A DNA stretch of 64,000 bases, taken from the NCBI GenBank assembly GCA_950295325.1, contig OX485804.1, positions 10,044,001 through 10,108,000 of the forward strand, in the 5' to 3' direction. Positions within the stretch are counted from its first letter, which is position 1, and each line of letters opens with the position of its first letter. Shown here one piece after another: positions 36,355 to 46,935 of the stretch. The translations under genes were made by a program, and so were the position numbers. This DNA comes from Polytrichum commune (taxonomy: Eukaryota > Streptophyta > Polytrichopsida > Polytrichales > Polytrichaceae). Below the pieces are notes generated by a model. It did not search any database. It worked only from the letters and a program-made list of their open reading frames with translations, and was not told the origin of the DNA.

Positions 36355-38919
36355 ATGGAGGAGCGAGACGTCGTCTCGCAGCTCCTATCGCGAGCTTTCG
36401 ATTGGTCTCTATCAACACCATCTCGTGATGGAGCACCGAATTATGCAACGAATTTGGCGCTGACGGCTGTGGCAGGGGTGGCCGTAGCTGCGGCTGTAGG
36501 AGTTTTGATCTACTACCAAACCAACGACGGGAGTTTGCCTTTCAAGTTGTTTTCCTTCTCAACGAGGCGGCACCATTCCCCTTTAAAAGCTTCCGCATGG
36601 ACGGAGTGTTTCGGAGACGAAGGGAAATTGGTGGACGGAGGGGAGACCGTGATTTGCAGAGTGCGCGGTGGTGGTGTAGAGCCGTCCATTAGGGCACAGG
36701 TATGGCCATTCCTACTCGGTGTGTATGGGCTGGATAGCACCGCATCGGAGAGAGAGGCTGTGATGCGCAGTAAGGAGCAGGAGTACGAGGATCTGCGAAG
36801 CCGGTGTGCCCTGGCTGCCAAAACCCTAAGTGAGGGACTTGAGGAGATCCGACAAGCTGGTGATGTAGTCGAGGAGGAGGAACAATCACGTGATGGGTTT
36901 GGTATTGGGTGCGATTCATCAGGTGTAGCATGCCAGGAATTTGAGGAGAGTCAAGCTGATGCAGTGAAAGAGGAGGAACAATCAACGAATGATACTGATG
37001 ATATTGATTTTGGCTCATCAGGGGTAGCAAGCCACAGTGATGGACATGAAGAGGATAATAGACAAGATTCACCTACAAACTCAAGTGACGATCTGAACTG
37101 CAGCACTGGTTGGGAAGGTGGTGATAATAAGCCTGATGCAACGAAGCTACAGGAGGCAGAGGATTTCCAGAGTGGGCAGCTGTCTACCTCGTTTGATGTT
37201 AGCTGTGAGTCCTCAGGCGGAGCAAGCCAGGAATTGGAGGAGAGGCAAGCTGGTGCACTGAAGGAGGAGGAACAATCAACTGATGATGCTGATGATATTG
37301 GCTGTGACTCAACAAGGGTAGCAACAAACCACAGTGATGGTAATGACGAGCACAAACGACAAGATTCGCCTTCAAGCTCGAGTGGAATTCTGAATTGCAG
37401 TATTGGTTCCCAAGGTGGCGACAAGTCTGATGCAACGAAGCTACAGGAGGCAGAGGACTTCCACTCTGGACAACTTTCTACCCCTGGTGATATTGCATCA
37501 GGGGTAGGAAGCCAGGAATTTGGGGAGAGGCAAGCTGGTGCAGTGAAGGAGGAGGAACAATCAATTTATGATGCTGATGATATTGGCTGTGACTCAACAG
37601 GGTTAGCAAGTCACATTGATGGACATGCGGAGGCTAAACGACAAGACTTACCTGCAAGTTCGAGTGGGCATCTGCATTGCAGTATTGGTTCCCAAGGTGG
37701 TGACAAGCCTGATGCATCGGAGCTACAGGAGTCAAAGGACTTCCATATTGGGCAGCTGTCTACGTCTGTTGGTGTGTTATCAGGGGTGGCTAGCCAGGAA
37801 TTTGAAGAGCGCCAAGCCGATGCAGTCCAGGAGAAACAATCAACACATGGCGCTGATGATATTGGGTGTGACTCATCAGATATAACAAGCCAAGAATGTG
37901 AGGAGAGCCAAGCCGATGCAGTCAAGGTGGAACAATCAACTGATGATGCAGATATTGTGTGTGACTCAACAAGGGTAGCAAGCTGCAGTGATGGATGTGA
38001 AGAGGATAGAGGAGAAGATTCACCTACAAGCTTGAGTGGCAATCTGAATTCCAGTACTGGGAAGGAAGATGGTGACAAGCCTCTTGCAATGAAGCTAAAG
38101 CAGGCAGAGGATTTCCAGACTTGGCAGCGGATCATCAAGCTCGATGCGGTTAGGATGAATGCAGAGTGGATACCGTATGCAGAGACACAGGCAAGTGTGA
38201 CATTTGAGGAGGCAGCCAGGCTATCAGAAGCAGCTGGGTTGAAGGACGATGAGCATCTTGAACCAAGCAGGAGACATCATGCTGCTCGTCTTGTCCTTAT
38301 TCTGGAAGCTTACACCCTGTATGATCCGATAACTGGTTACTGTCAAGGAATGAGTGACCTGCTGTCACCGTTTGTTGCCCTCATTGACGAAGACTATGAA
38401 GCCTTTTGGTGTTTTGTCAAATTCATGGAGGTTGCTCGACACAATTTTCGATTGGATGAAGTTGGAATCCGGCGGCAACTCAACTTAGTCGGCAGCATAT
38501 TGGAAGCAGCCGATCCCCAGCTTTTCAAACACCTTGTAAAACTGGAGTCTGATGATTGTAACTTCATCTACCGAATGGTCGTGGTGCTCGTACGCCGGGA
38601 GCTGAGTTTTGAGCAGACTCTGTGCCTGTGGGAGGTAATGTGGGCTGATTGGGCAGCTATCAACAATAGATTGGGTTCTGGCAGAAGACGAAGATGGGGC
38701 AGATTAGGTCCACCTTCCCGAGATTTGGTGCTCTACACCATTGCAGCTGCTGTTAGGAAAAGGAGAAAACACATTTTACAATGCAGTGGGATGGATGAAT
38801 TGTTTGCGGAATGCAATGGTATGGCTGGTCATCTCGACATCTGGGAGTTACTTGCTGATGCAAGGGAATTGGTGCAGTTGGTCCGGTGCAAGCTCCCGGC
38901 ATGTGAGCAGGATTCCTGA
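36355..38919 (+). CDS. TBC-domain Rab GTPase-activating protein with internal repeats
   Basis: A single-exon gene of 854 residues. TBC proteins speed up GTP hydrolysis by Rab GTPases in membrane traffic. The front part of the domain is at about 80-150 (SAWTECFGDEGKL, VEPSIRAQVWPFLLGVYG, TASEREAVM). The arginine-finger motif I-x-x-D-x-x-R is at 594-600 and the glutamine-finger motif Y-x-Q at 662-664 (GYCQGMSDLLSP). Later come EAFWCFVKFMEVARHNF and LWEVMWADW. Plant relatives also have a long insert between the first and second parts, but here it is about 400 residues of acidic, Ser/Asp-rich repeats (roughly 190-588). A hydrophobic segment at 31-54 (ATNLALTAVAGVAVAAAVGV...) could be a membrane anchor. 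The start is the first ATG and gives a sensible N-terminus. Specific Rab partner unknown. Confidence 0.9.
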   Translation: MEERDVVSQLLSRAFDWSLSTPSRDGAPNYATNLALTAVAGVAVAAAVGVLIYYQTNDGSLPFKLFSFSTRRHHSPLKASAWTECFGDEGKLVDGGETVICRVRGGGVEPSIRAQVWPFLLGVYGLDSTASEREAVMRSKEQEYEDLRSRCALAAKTLSEGLEEIRQAGDVVEEEEQSRDGFGIGCDSSGVACQEFEESQADAVKEEEQSTNDTDDIDFGSSGVASHSDGHEEDNRQDSPTNSSDDLNCSTGWEGGDNKPDATKLQEAEDFQSGQLSTSFDVSCESSGGASQELEERQAGALKEEEQSTDDADDIGCDSTRVATNHSDGNDEHKRQDSPSSSSGILNCSIGSQGGDKSDATKLQEAEDFHSGQLSTPGDIASGVGSQEFGERQAGAVKEEEQSIYDADDIGCDSTGLASHIDGHAEAKRQDLPASSSGHLHCSIGSQGGDKPDASELQESKDFHIGQLSTSVGVLSGVASQEFEERQADAVQEKQSTHGADDIGCDSSDITSQECEESQADAVKVEQSTDDADIVCDSTRVASCSDGCEEDRGEDSPTSLSGNLNSSTGKEDGDKPLAMKLKQAEDFQTWQRIIKLDAVRMNAEWIPYAETQASVTFEEAARLSEAAGLKDDEHLEPSRRHHAARLVLILEAYTLYDPITGYCQGMSDLLSPFVALIDEDYEAFWCFVKFMEVARHNFRLDEVGIRRQLNLVGSILEAADPQLFKHLVKLESDDCNFIYRMVVVLVRRELSFEQTLCLWEVMWADWAAINNRLGSGRRRRWGRLGPPSRDLVLYTIAAAVRKRRKHILQCSGMDELFAECNGMAGHLDIWELLADARELVQLVRCKLPACEQDS
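36925..38118 (+). repeat. In-frame tandem repeats of about 285 bp in the TBC gene
   Basis: Four imperfect units of about 85-105 codons run head to tail. Each starts with a QEFEERQADAVKEEEQST-like segment, passes through DDIGCDST and DGHEEDKRQDSP, and ends in KLQEAEDFQSGQLST. The last unit runs straight into the catalytic segment as KQAEDFQTWQRIIKLD. That suggests the array grew by duplication of the native sequence just before the arginine-finger motif. Confidence 0.85.
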
Positions 38920-39880
38920 CACAATTGCAACTCTAGTCATTTCATTTGGTTCCATTTCTGGTTTGATGCTTTTTCTGAAAGATCTATTAGTTTGAACTCT
39001 AGAATCAATTGTTTTGAGCAGTGCTATTACATCAAAGCAGGCATGTACTTTTCAGTACTTTTGAGACAGGAAATTTGGGAAGCTGGTTTGTCTGTGCTAG
39101 CTCGTAGCTTCCTGACGGAGAGCAACATTCTTTTCTATTTTAGAAGCTCAGCCTGTAATTGTATTCTATGTTCTATAAATGTTTGGTACAGGGGATCTGG
39201 GAAGCAATTTTTTACTGAATTGGTATCAAACAAGTTCAAGCCTATGTATTTGCATTACAAGTTTGACAGAATACATAGAGAGTAATAGCCCACCCACACT
39301 TACTAGTGTGGGCCACCAGTGAACAGTTCTTACCAGCACTGGTTACATCCAGTGGCTCTCACTGGCCAAACCAACTCTAGAAGTGGTCCTTCTTGGTAGG
39401 AGCCGTTTGCTTGGTTGCCCACACCAGTAAGTAATGCTTATGTTCTGGACAAGATTGACAACATGAACACAATTATGAAGTTCCTGTGGAAGAGAAGTTT
39501 CTGCCCATGGTTTCATTTGGCAGCTTTTACAATGCTGAATTGAGCAATTTTCTTGGTATGCATGAGCCTCTACCCTACAGTATGTTAGAAAAATAGTGTA
39601 GTCGGTGTTTGTGAGGGATATACCAAGTACTAATGAAGAAACTGATTTAAATTGAAGGCTTGTAGATGTTAATGAAATGGTTTGCTGGTGCTCAAGATAG
39701 TGACTGATCACTGCAATTTTTCTTGAGGGGCCAACCAACTGAGCCTGAATGTGTTGCAAAGTTATTCATGAAATTTCATTGGAAGAGTATAATGTGCTGG
39801 TGATAATCAAGTATAATTTGCTTGGTGGAAAGTTGTTGAGCTGGATGCACACTGATGTAATTCAGGGAGTATGTTTCTGG
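38920..39880 (+). other. 3' flank of the TBC gene
   Basis: No gene is seen. The first 300 bp or so should contain the 3' untranslated region. The rest has only short random frames. Confidence 0.45.
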
Positions 39881-39915
39881 AAACTACACTGTTAGTGTAC
39901 CCAATTAGAATTGGG

Positions 39916-40289
39916 TACACTAAATGTCATATCTAGTGTCACCAATTCTAATCGTCTGCACAATACTAATTGTAAACCGCAGTATAGTGTTGCCAACACT
40001 AAATGTCAACCCAATATTATTCATCGTTCCTTGTAAAAGTTTTTGGGGATTATAGATTTACAGTGCTACGGTTACTGTCACTTACCAAGTGATCCTTCGT
40101 ATAAATTTCAATCATCCATGATAATACTTCATCACAAGTTGCTGACAAGAGAAGGTAGGGTTTTGGCCAATGGATGAGTATCCATCATCTATGGCAACAT
40201 TTGTTCCCTCAATTCATAAGAAGTGTCATCTGAGAAGTTGCTATACTGACACAAAATACCATATGACACAAAATATCATATTTAGTGTA
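39916..40289. mobile_element. MITE family B, copy 3 (reverse)
   Basis: Inverted relative to the copies at 13140 and 16150. It begins GTACACTAAATGTCATATCTAGTG, contains GTTGCCAACACTAAATGTCAA and CAATCATCCATGATAAT, and ends ATATCATATTTAGTGTA at 40289. No protein is encoded. Confidence 0.8.
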
Positions 40290-40969
40290 GTTAGTATGCA
40301 CACCAAAGAATAAATTACAACTTAGGTGGTAAAAAACGATAATGTTGGTGACGTGTAACTCCAAATGGTAACCCACACTAATTAGACAAGACAGTGTAGT
40401 GTAATGAATACATGCAAACATCAACTTTGACAAGTCTAACTCTGATAAAACTTGGAAATACTGATTTCATGATATTGAGGGGTGTAGAAGAATCAAAATA
40501 AAGATGTGCATGACATACAGTGTAGTCATTGATTATGTGACATTATGGTTCATACAAGTAACAAGTCACTCATACGACACAGTACTTGGTCCTCATTGTT
40601 GTGATCATACACAGAAACAACATTATCAAGAACAAGGAACTGTAATTAGTCATGTTTTGGTCAAGATATATTTTTTTGAAATTTTTTTATCATTTGAGCC
40701 AAAAACAAGTTCAACTGAATTACATAGTGCTGTTGCATGCTTCTAATGTACAAAGATTATACACGATCCATTCAAGATGCACATGGATTGCCATGTACTA
40801 TGGACTACAAATAACTGTCGATGATCTTACATTGTGAAAATCTAGAGTCTAATTAATTATCTGAAAGAAGGTTACTAAATGAGCATATTTTTTCTGTAAC
40901 AACACTATTTGACGTTGTGAAGAGTTGTCGTGCATTTCAGCGCAGATATGTGTAATTTCTGGACAGTAT

Positions 40970-43900
40970 TTACTCAGAAGCTCTGCGTGGAACATCTTCG
41001 GGCAGACCTGCTGGGTTAACATTGTTGGCAGGGTGCACTTCCGCAGGCGAAAAAGTCTCTTTAATTGCATCCTTCAAAGCTGTGGCTGTCTGTCCTACGC
41101 TCTCGGTGATTGTTTGTGCTGGTGGGTGGGTTACCGTGTGGTTGGTTGTAGTTGGAGTTGAAGTGGGTGAGTTTGCTGTAGGAGATGACGCTGATTTCCC
41201 AACTAAGGCGTCTTTCACCGATAGAGCAGTTTTTGAAACAAATGCAGTGACAGACTGAAGAAGCGTAGGATCTTGACCGGCATGCAATGCCCTTGCTTCG
41301 TTTTCCGTGGTTGTGGGTGCAGCAGCTGTTGTGGTGTCAGCTGAATGAGCCCCTTGTTGCAGTGTCTGGTTAATTGCCGCAGCACCTTTACTCAATGCTT
41401 CCTGAACTGTGCTGATACCTGTAGAAACACAAGGTTAAGCGTGTATTTGCAAATGATAGCAAGTGAACAGAAAGGAGGGGATGTAGAGGGCAGCCATAAG
41501 TATAAACTCAGTTCCTATTGACAGTGTCTAGGTCGAGATCACTTGGCAAGTGTTTCCAAGTCCAACTAGTTATATGTTGATATCTATATTTGGAGATTTG
41601 AGATATATTCTATATATTCCTCTAAAATGATCAGCAATTTGCCTCAAGTCTTGAACTTAAACATGAACTCGATATTTCTCAACTTGAACCGAATCATCCG
41701 TAACTAGTGGTCGGATCCCCCCATCCCAAGCTTTAGGAGACTGATTCTATTTGAAGTGGTTAATGTAGGTCGCTAATCAACTGGGGATAATCTAGGGGCC
41801 ACTTTATACTTTGGTCAAGGGCCGTGAACATGAAATTGTGCGCCCCTTGAAACTAATCCAAGAGTGTTCCATGAAAACTTGAAATTGATTTTTGTGTGGT
41901 CATGGGCCTACAAGTGTAGTGTAAAGACAAACATGACCAGGCTCTAAACCTTATTTTATCTTCATTACCAATCCTATTTCATGTGGACCCTTCTACACAA
42001 TAAGCTACAGTAAATCAGGGAATGTGAGGTTTTGAAGTATCATGGTCTCCCAGTTGAGTTAGACCCACCTCTTTGAGGTGGGCTTGATGCAAAACTCGGT
42101 AGACCATGGAAAATTATCCATAGCAGGCCATGTAGGACTCCATGTAGGTTTTCCATCCATTCACACTTCCTTTGATTCCTCCCTCAAGCTCTAGTGTTAA
42201 ATGAGACGGTCTCAGCATTCTCCACCAACAAAAGATTTTAGATTTCAATGGTCACGGGCCCTCAAGCTCTAGTGTAAAGCGACCTTGATGAGGTTTCAAC
42301 AATACCTCGTTACAAAGCAGATTTCTTAGCATATTAATACAGCCTCATCTAACAACAGCAAATAGAAGCTTCTAAACTACAGAGCTTAGTCTTATTAACT
42401 GTAATCTTGTAACTGTTTACAACAGATGTAAAGTAGATCCAGGTTTTTCCATTACTGTTGTTTATGTTTAGCGAATAAATATGGTGTAACATTAAGTGTG
42501 TTGAATGTCTATGATAATGTTCTGAGCGATGTTTACAGAGGAGATTCCAACAATAGGTACCTTGTTGCAAGGCAGATTTGCCACCCTGGGCATGTAGTTG
42601 TGCATCTTGGCTCTTCTGCTGCGCCTGTTGCCTTGCAGCAGTCGTGGCATCCTGCACACCAACAGCAGCTTGGTCGCGTGCTACGCCCATCTGCTGGGCA
42701 ATTTGCTTTCCAGATACTTCTGCTGTGTGGAATGCCTCCCCAAGTTGTTGAAGCGCAGTGTTGTAGCTGTGTGTAGCATCTTGAGCAGTGGTATTAACAT
42801 CTTGCTTCACTTGCTCCCCAGCTTGTCTGAACAGCAAATGTCCATTATAAAATTATTAGTAATTTTCTGGAGCAGCCACAATTGTGGAATTATCGAAGCA
42901 ATTCTTGACAAATACAAATATTTCAAAACGAAGTACAACTGACTGCAGGTGAACAATTTAACAGTGATCACCACGATCCCTTTATGCCATAACCCATAAG
43001 ACTGATATGCCACCAGATCCACTCAAGTGAAACCCAAGCCATCAATGGACAATAAAAGAGAAGTAACTCTGATAAAAACGTAATAGGAACTATTCATATC
43101 AACAAGGATCCCACTACTTCTCTAAAGCCAAACCTGAATATCCGATCCTACACGGAATTAGGTAAAGGACAGAAGTGAGAAGTGATTGACTAAAATAAAA
43201 ACATGATACTAAACTCTCATTCTTGTGTCTCACTTAGAAGTAGTACATAGGTAACATCAGCACCCATTAACCGGGTCGCTTGTTATCTGGGTTGTGCACT
43301 GTTTTATGCACTATATAACGTAACAACGTCAAAAATTACATTAAAGTGTCGATGCAACTCAGATGTGTTTATAAGCGCATTCTGATTACGCACCACAACG
43401 TAACTCTCACAGTGGCAATTTCTGATGATATTTGCCGATAGTGACCTATGTAATATGGCACGTATAGTGCTTGAAATTCTGACACAAGCTCTTATTTCTG
43501 TTGCATAGGCGGTGGAAAAATACTTGAGAAACAGATCCTTCACAGGAACTTCTATGTTGAAAGGAACAAAGAAAATTGACGAATGTAAAACTATTACATG
43601 GTGGACTGTTACACAGCAGAAACCTTTGCAATAATACATAGCATACCTGTTTGTGGGATCGTTACGCGCACTGTCAAATTGCTGCTTCGAGCTACCCACC
43701 AGTTCATTTATCTTGTCCCTGGCGGCAATCTTGAGTTGACTCAGCTGCTCGTCAATAGGCTGCTGAGGCTGCACAAGACAGAAAGACGAACTGTCAGCTG
43801 TTTCTTACTACCTATTCTAACAATTGGTGACCAAACTTCTGAACACATCAAAATGGAGCAATAAAATCTCTGCCACATGACCTGCCTCGCACAAACGAAA

Positions 43901-44329
43901 ACGTCTTCTTTCGCCCCAACTTGCTTAACCCACAACATTTACATAATTGCTTTTACACCATTAACCTACGTATCTTTGTTTCACATTCCCAGTTCCAACA
44001 ATTGGTGATAATAAATTTGAACAACGTTGAACCATTTCTATGAAAACTCTTGCCACAAGACCTGGCCTACACAAACCAGAAACAAATTCTTTCGTCCAAC
44101 TTGCTTAACCCACAACAGTAACAAAATTGCTTCCTATAATAGCATCAAGCCTGCTCACAACATGGCTCTTCCTTCCTATTTCAACTTTATCTTCCAAAAC
44201 TCAAAACCTCACCCACAACGATCTCAGCCATAGCCATTCAATCATTCATTCATCAACTCTCACCTGCACATTCTCGGGCGCCTCCACATACGACCCTGTT
44301 CCAGCGTTCTGAGGTCCCCCACTCGCCAT
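40970..44329 (-). CDS. Late embryogenesis abundant-like protein, 300 aa
   Basis: A hydrophilic, probably intrinsically disordered protein of the kind that protects cells during drying. Four exons join in frame: 44329-44264, 43768-43647, 42826-42561 and 41418-40970. Residues 23-152 are Gln/Ala/Lys-rich and helix-prone (KDKINELVGSSKQQF-like, QAGEQVKQDVNTTAQDA, QQAQQKSQDAQ). The last 150 residues contain LLQSVTAFVSKTALSVKDAL followed by VGKS, a Thr/Pro-rich linker, and a second amphipathic segment, ESVGQTATALKDAIKETF. A similar LQSV-(n)-SVKxA-GK motif occurs in the LEA gene at 58163-60364. There is no signal peptide or membrane segment. An inverted pair of ABRE-like boxes lies 350 bp upstream. 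Assignment to a numbered LEA group is uncertain; it is closest in character to group 3 (LEA_4). Confidence 0.8.
41548..41720. repeat. Dispersed repeat in LEA intron 3
   Basis: Shares with 61505-61690 the ordered words AAGTCCAAC, ATGTTGA, GATATATTCT, CCT-TAAAATGATC, GTCTTGAACTT-AA and ATTTCTCAA. The two copies are quite diverged. One is inside the intron of this LEA gene, and the other is about 1.1 kb downstream of the second LEA gene. Confidence 0.7.
41796..42285. mobile_element. Tourist-like MITE family A, copy 3, in LEA intron 3
   Basis: Starts GGGGCCACTTTATACT and ends AGTGTAAAGCGACCTT, an imperfect inverted pair. The interior matches the copy at 15187-15774, including GGCCATGTAGGACTCCATGTAG and the central hairpin. 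The target duplication has decayed. The element lies inside intron 42560-41419, so it is transcribed with the LEA gene. Confidence 0.75.
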
Positions 44330-44675
44330 ACCTTCTTAGATTTCCGCAAACCCAACAAAATAAAATCCTGCAAACTGTCTTGCGAAGAGCCTCCGATCTG
44401 TCAAACCGAGAAAGCTCCAAAAACTATCTTGGAAGAATCACTTGAACTATCTTTCAAATATACCGAACTGTTGCGGATTCCAGACTTCCGGGGACTAGAG
44501 GTGGCACAACTGATAAGATTACGTTTCCAGATAAAAGAGCGAGAAATTTGACTAAAGATGAGAGAAGAGAAACGAGAGTCTTATGGACGTTGGAAGGATT
44601 TGTCGAAGGAAGCTTGAGAGGCGGGCGGAAGGAAGAGTGTCGCGTGCTGAGTAGGACAGTAGCCATGAGAGGACG

Positions 44676-44699
44676 CCACGTGTCCTTAGTGGACACGTA
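44676..44699 (-). promoter_or_regulatory. Inverted pair of ABRE-like G-boxes
   Basis: CCACGTGTCC and GGACACGTAA form an inverted repeat with a 5-bp spacer, about 350 bp upstream of the LEA start codon at 44329. CACGTGTC is a strong consensus site for the ABF/ABI5 class of bZIP factors. Paired ABREs usually confer response to abscisic acid and dehydration, in line with the encoded protein. Confidence 0.7.
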
Positions 44700-45625
44700 A
44701 GCTCCCCTGTTTTTAGGTCAAGGCAGGGATGGGAACCTTCGGAGGGCACCAATAGGGATCCTCTAATCAAGTGGTGGCCGTGCCACCTGGCACTCATTAT
44801 CTCAAGGAGCGTAGACTTGCAAGTTACTAAAGTATTGTAAGGCAAACTTTTCCGTGACTTGGGGGATCACATTTTGAGTTGATATCATGGATCGGTCATC
44901 CAAGTGGAAGGCACTTCCAACAACTCTCTTGCACTTTTCTATCCACCCGATAGCATTTCATCCATAACGTATAATTTACATCCATGATCATATTTGGTTT
45001 GTCCCATAATGTCCAAGAGTTGATAGAGGTTTGGTTGCTAACGCAGCTTGTCATTCACTTTCCTCTTGTCCATCATGTAGTTTGTAGGGTTTGTTCTTGT
45101 GCACATAAAATGCCATTAGGTGGTGTTAGCTGACTTAATGTGACATTTAGTCTAGGTCTAATATTTACTTGGGACATGGAAATAGGTTGATACCAATTTT
45201 TGGCCGACATAGAGGTGAATGCATGATATGAATAATCAACAACATCAATAATATTTTCACATAACTCCCCCCCCGCTCGCCCGCCCGTACGTATCAACAT
45301 TGTAATACTAATTCAATTTTGATATGTGGTGGGTATAACAAGGTTAAGAGTCTTTTTTATACCCAACTTATTATTTGGGTTGAACTATTATAAACCATTT
45401 TAATACTTAGGGCATTTCTACCTAAGTAAATAGGCTCTTCCATGATATATGCACTCCAATGGTACCAAAAAAAAAACAAACAAATCATCAAATATCCATA
45501 GCATATTGTTGTAGAATCAAAAAAGAAGAAGAAGTAGAAGTCTCATTATAGATACCTAACCGGCATAACATGTTGAAAAAAAATAATCAATACCAATCCA
45601 ACATTGGTAACAGAAGAAGAAGAAG

Positions 45626-45673
45626 AACTCCGGTCTCCGGAGGAGGCCGGAGTGAATAAAGTGTCTGTTCGTA
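45626..45673. repeat. Dispersed CCGG-rich block, copy 2
   Basis: CTCCGGTCTCCGGAGGAGG, then CCGGAGTGAATAAAGTG and TCTGTTCGTA, preceded by a GAAGAAGAAGAA run. It is related to 24661-24710; see that entry for the likely origin. Confidence 0.6.
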
Positions 45674-46689
45674 GAACATCCTAGGCCATGCCTTACGGCA
45701 CTGGCGTTAGATGTAAAGCTACTTCACCCTTTGTAACATTGGTAACACATTATACTTGCATGTGACACACGTTACATGGTTCATTGGATTGGAATCATCA
45801 AACTTTCATAGTATTGTGCGGGCCTACACAACAGACTAGTGTGGTCCACATTACATATGAGCATGATGAAAATGAAACTTGTTTTATAAGTTATGAAGCC
45901 AAGAAACTTATGGGACTAGAAGTACATCCAGGTAGGGTCGAAAGGTGAATTCCCGATAATAACAAAAGGCAGTAGCCTAGGTGAGATGGTTTGACTAACG
46001 CGAAGTTTTTATAAAGACTTGAGATTATATAGTGTTGTAATGTATCTATGAGTAACTTTTGCATACCCAAATGTCCAAAATCATGTAGCTCTTACAATTT
46101 ATACAAAACACATGCAAGAGTTTGTCACATAGAATAAACAATTGATATTTTCATATGATAGACGAGAGTATGTAAACGTTGTGATTGATAGAATTGACAT
46201 GTGATACTTTGATCAAATTATGGAATAATGTGTGTTGAAAATACTTATCACCTACAATACGCTGAAAATAGAAGCATACAAGGGCACATTAGAATAATAT
46301 CCCTAGCACTCTTATCACCTATTACCTACACATAAGACCACGATCAACATGTATTGGTTCCCTAATGGTGTTCCAAAACTTCCAAGGGATTACCAAACCT
46401 CATGTCCAAAAGCAGTGGACGGAGGAGATCAGGGGAGGAGGGTTACATCAGTCAAATCCGACGGTCGAGAAAGCACGGGCAACGTGGCCTCACCAGAAGC
46501 CAGAAGCTGCTTTCATCGCCCATAGACTTCTTCTCGACAACACCTTATTAAAACATGAATGCTTGCCCATTCAATACGTAGGCATGTCTTAAAATGATTA
46601 CTTATTTCGATTGGTTGACTTCTCCTATAATATTAAAAACTTGAATAAATCCAAATCAATATCATAACCATTCTCCTCTAAAATTTTAA

Positions 46690-46935
46690 AGCTTATATAT
46701 ATTGAGACTATTTCTCTTTTTAAATGATCATATAGATTCCGCCAATTGATATGTTAATCGTCAAACCTAGAATAGCTAATAGTTTTGAGCACATAATCCA
46801 ACATCTTCTAAGATGTCTTATTGGCATTACATGTTCTTATATCCACACCTAATCACACATGGCCAACTTGAGTCTAGATGTGCGATTAAGACAAGGTATT
46901 CAACTTCAGCTTGAATATCCATGCATGTTTAAGCT
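46690..46935. repeat. Dispersed family D, copy 1
   Basis: Contains AAATGATCATATAGATTCC, then TGAGCACATAATCCAA, then ACACCTAATCACACATGGCC and GTGCGATTAAGACAAGG. The order matches the copies at 49490, 52855, 53255, 54420 and 62480. The element type is not known; no terminal repeats were found. Confidence 0.55.

Noticed and set aside
36951-38138. Long minus-strand frames (157 and 175 codons) opposite the TBC gene
   Set aside because: They arise only over the repeat array and repeat with the same period. The plus strand has recognisable TBC motifs.
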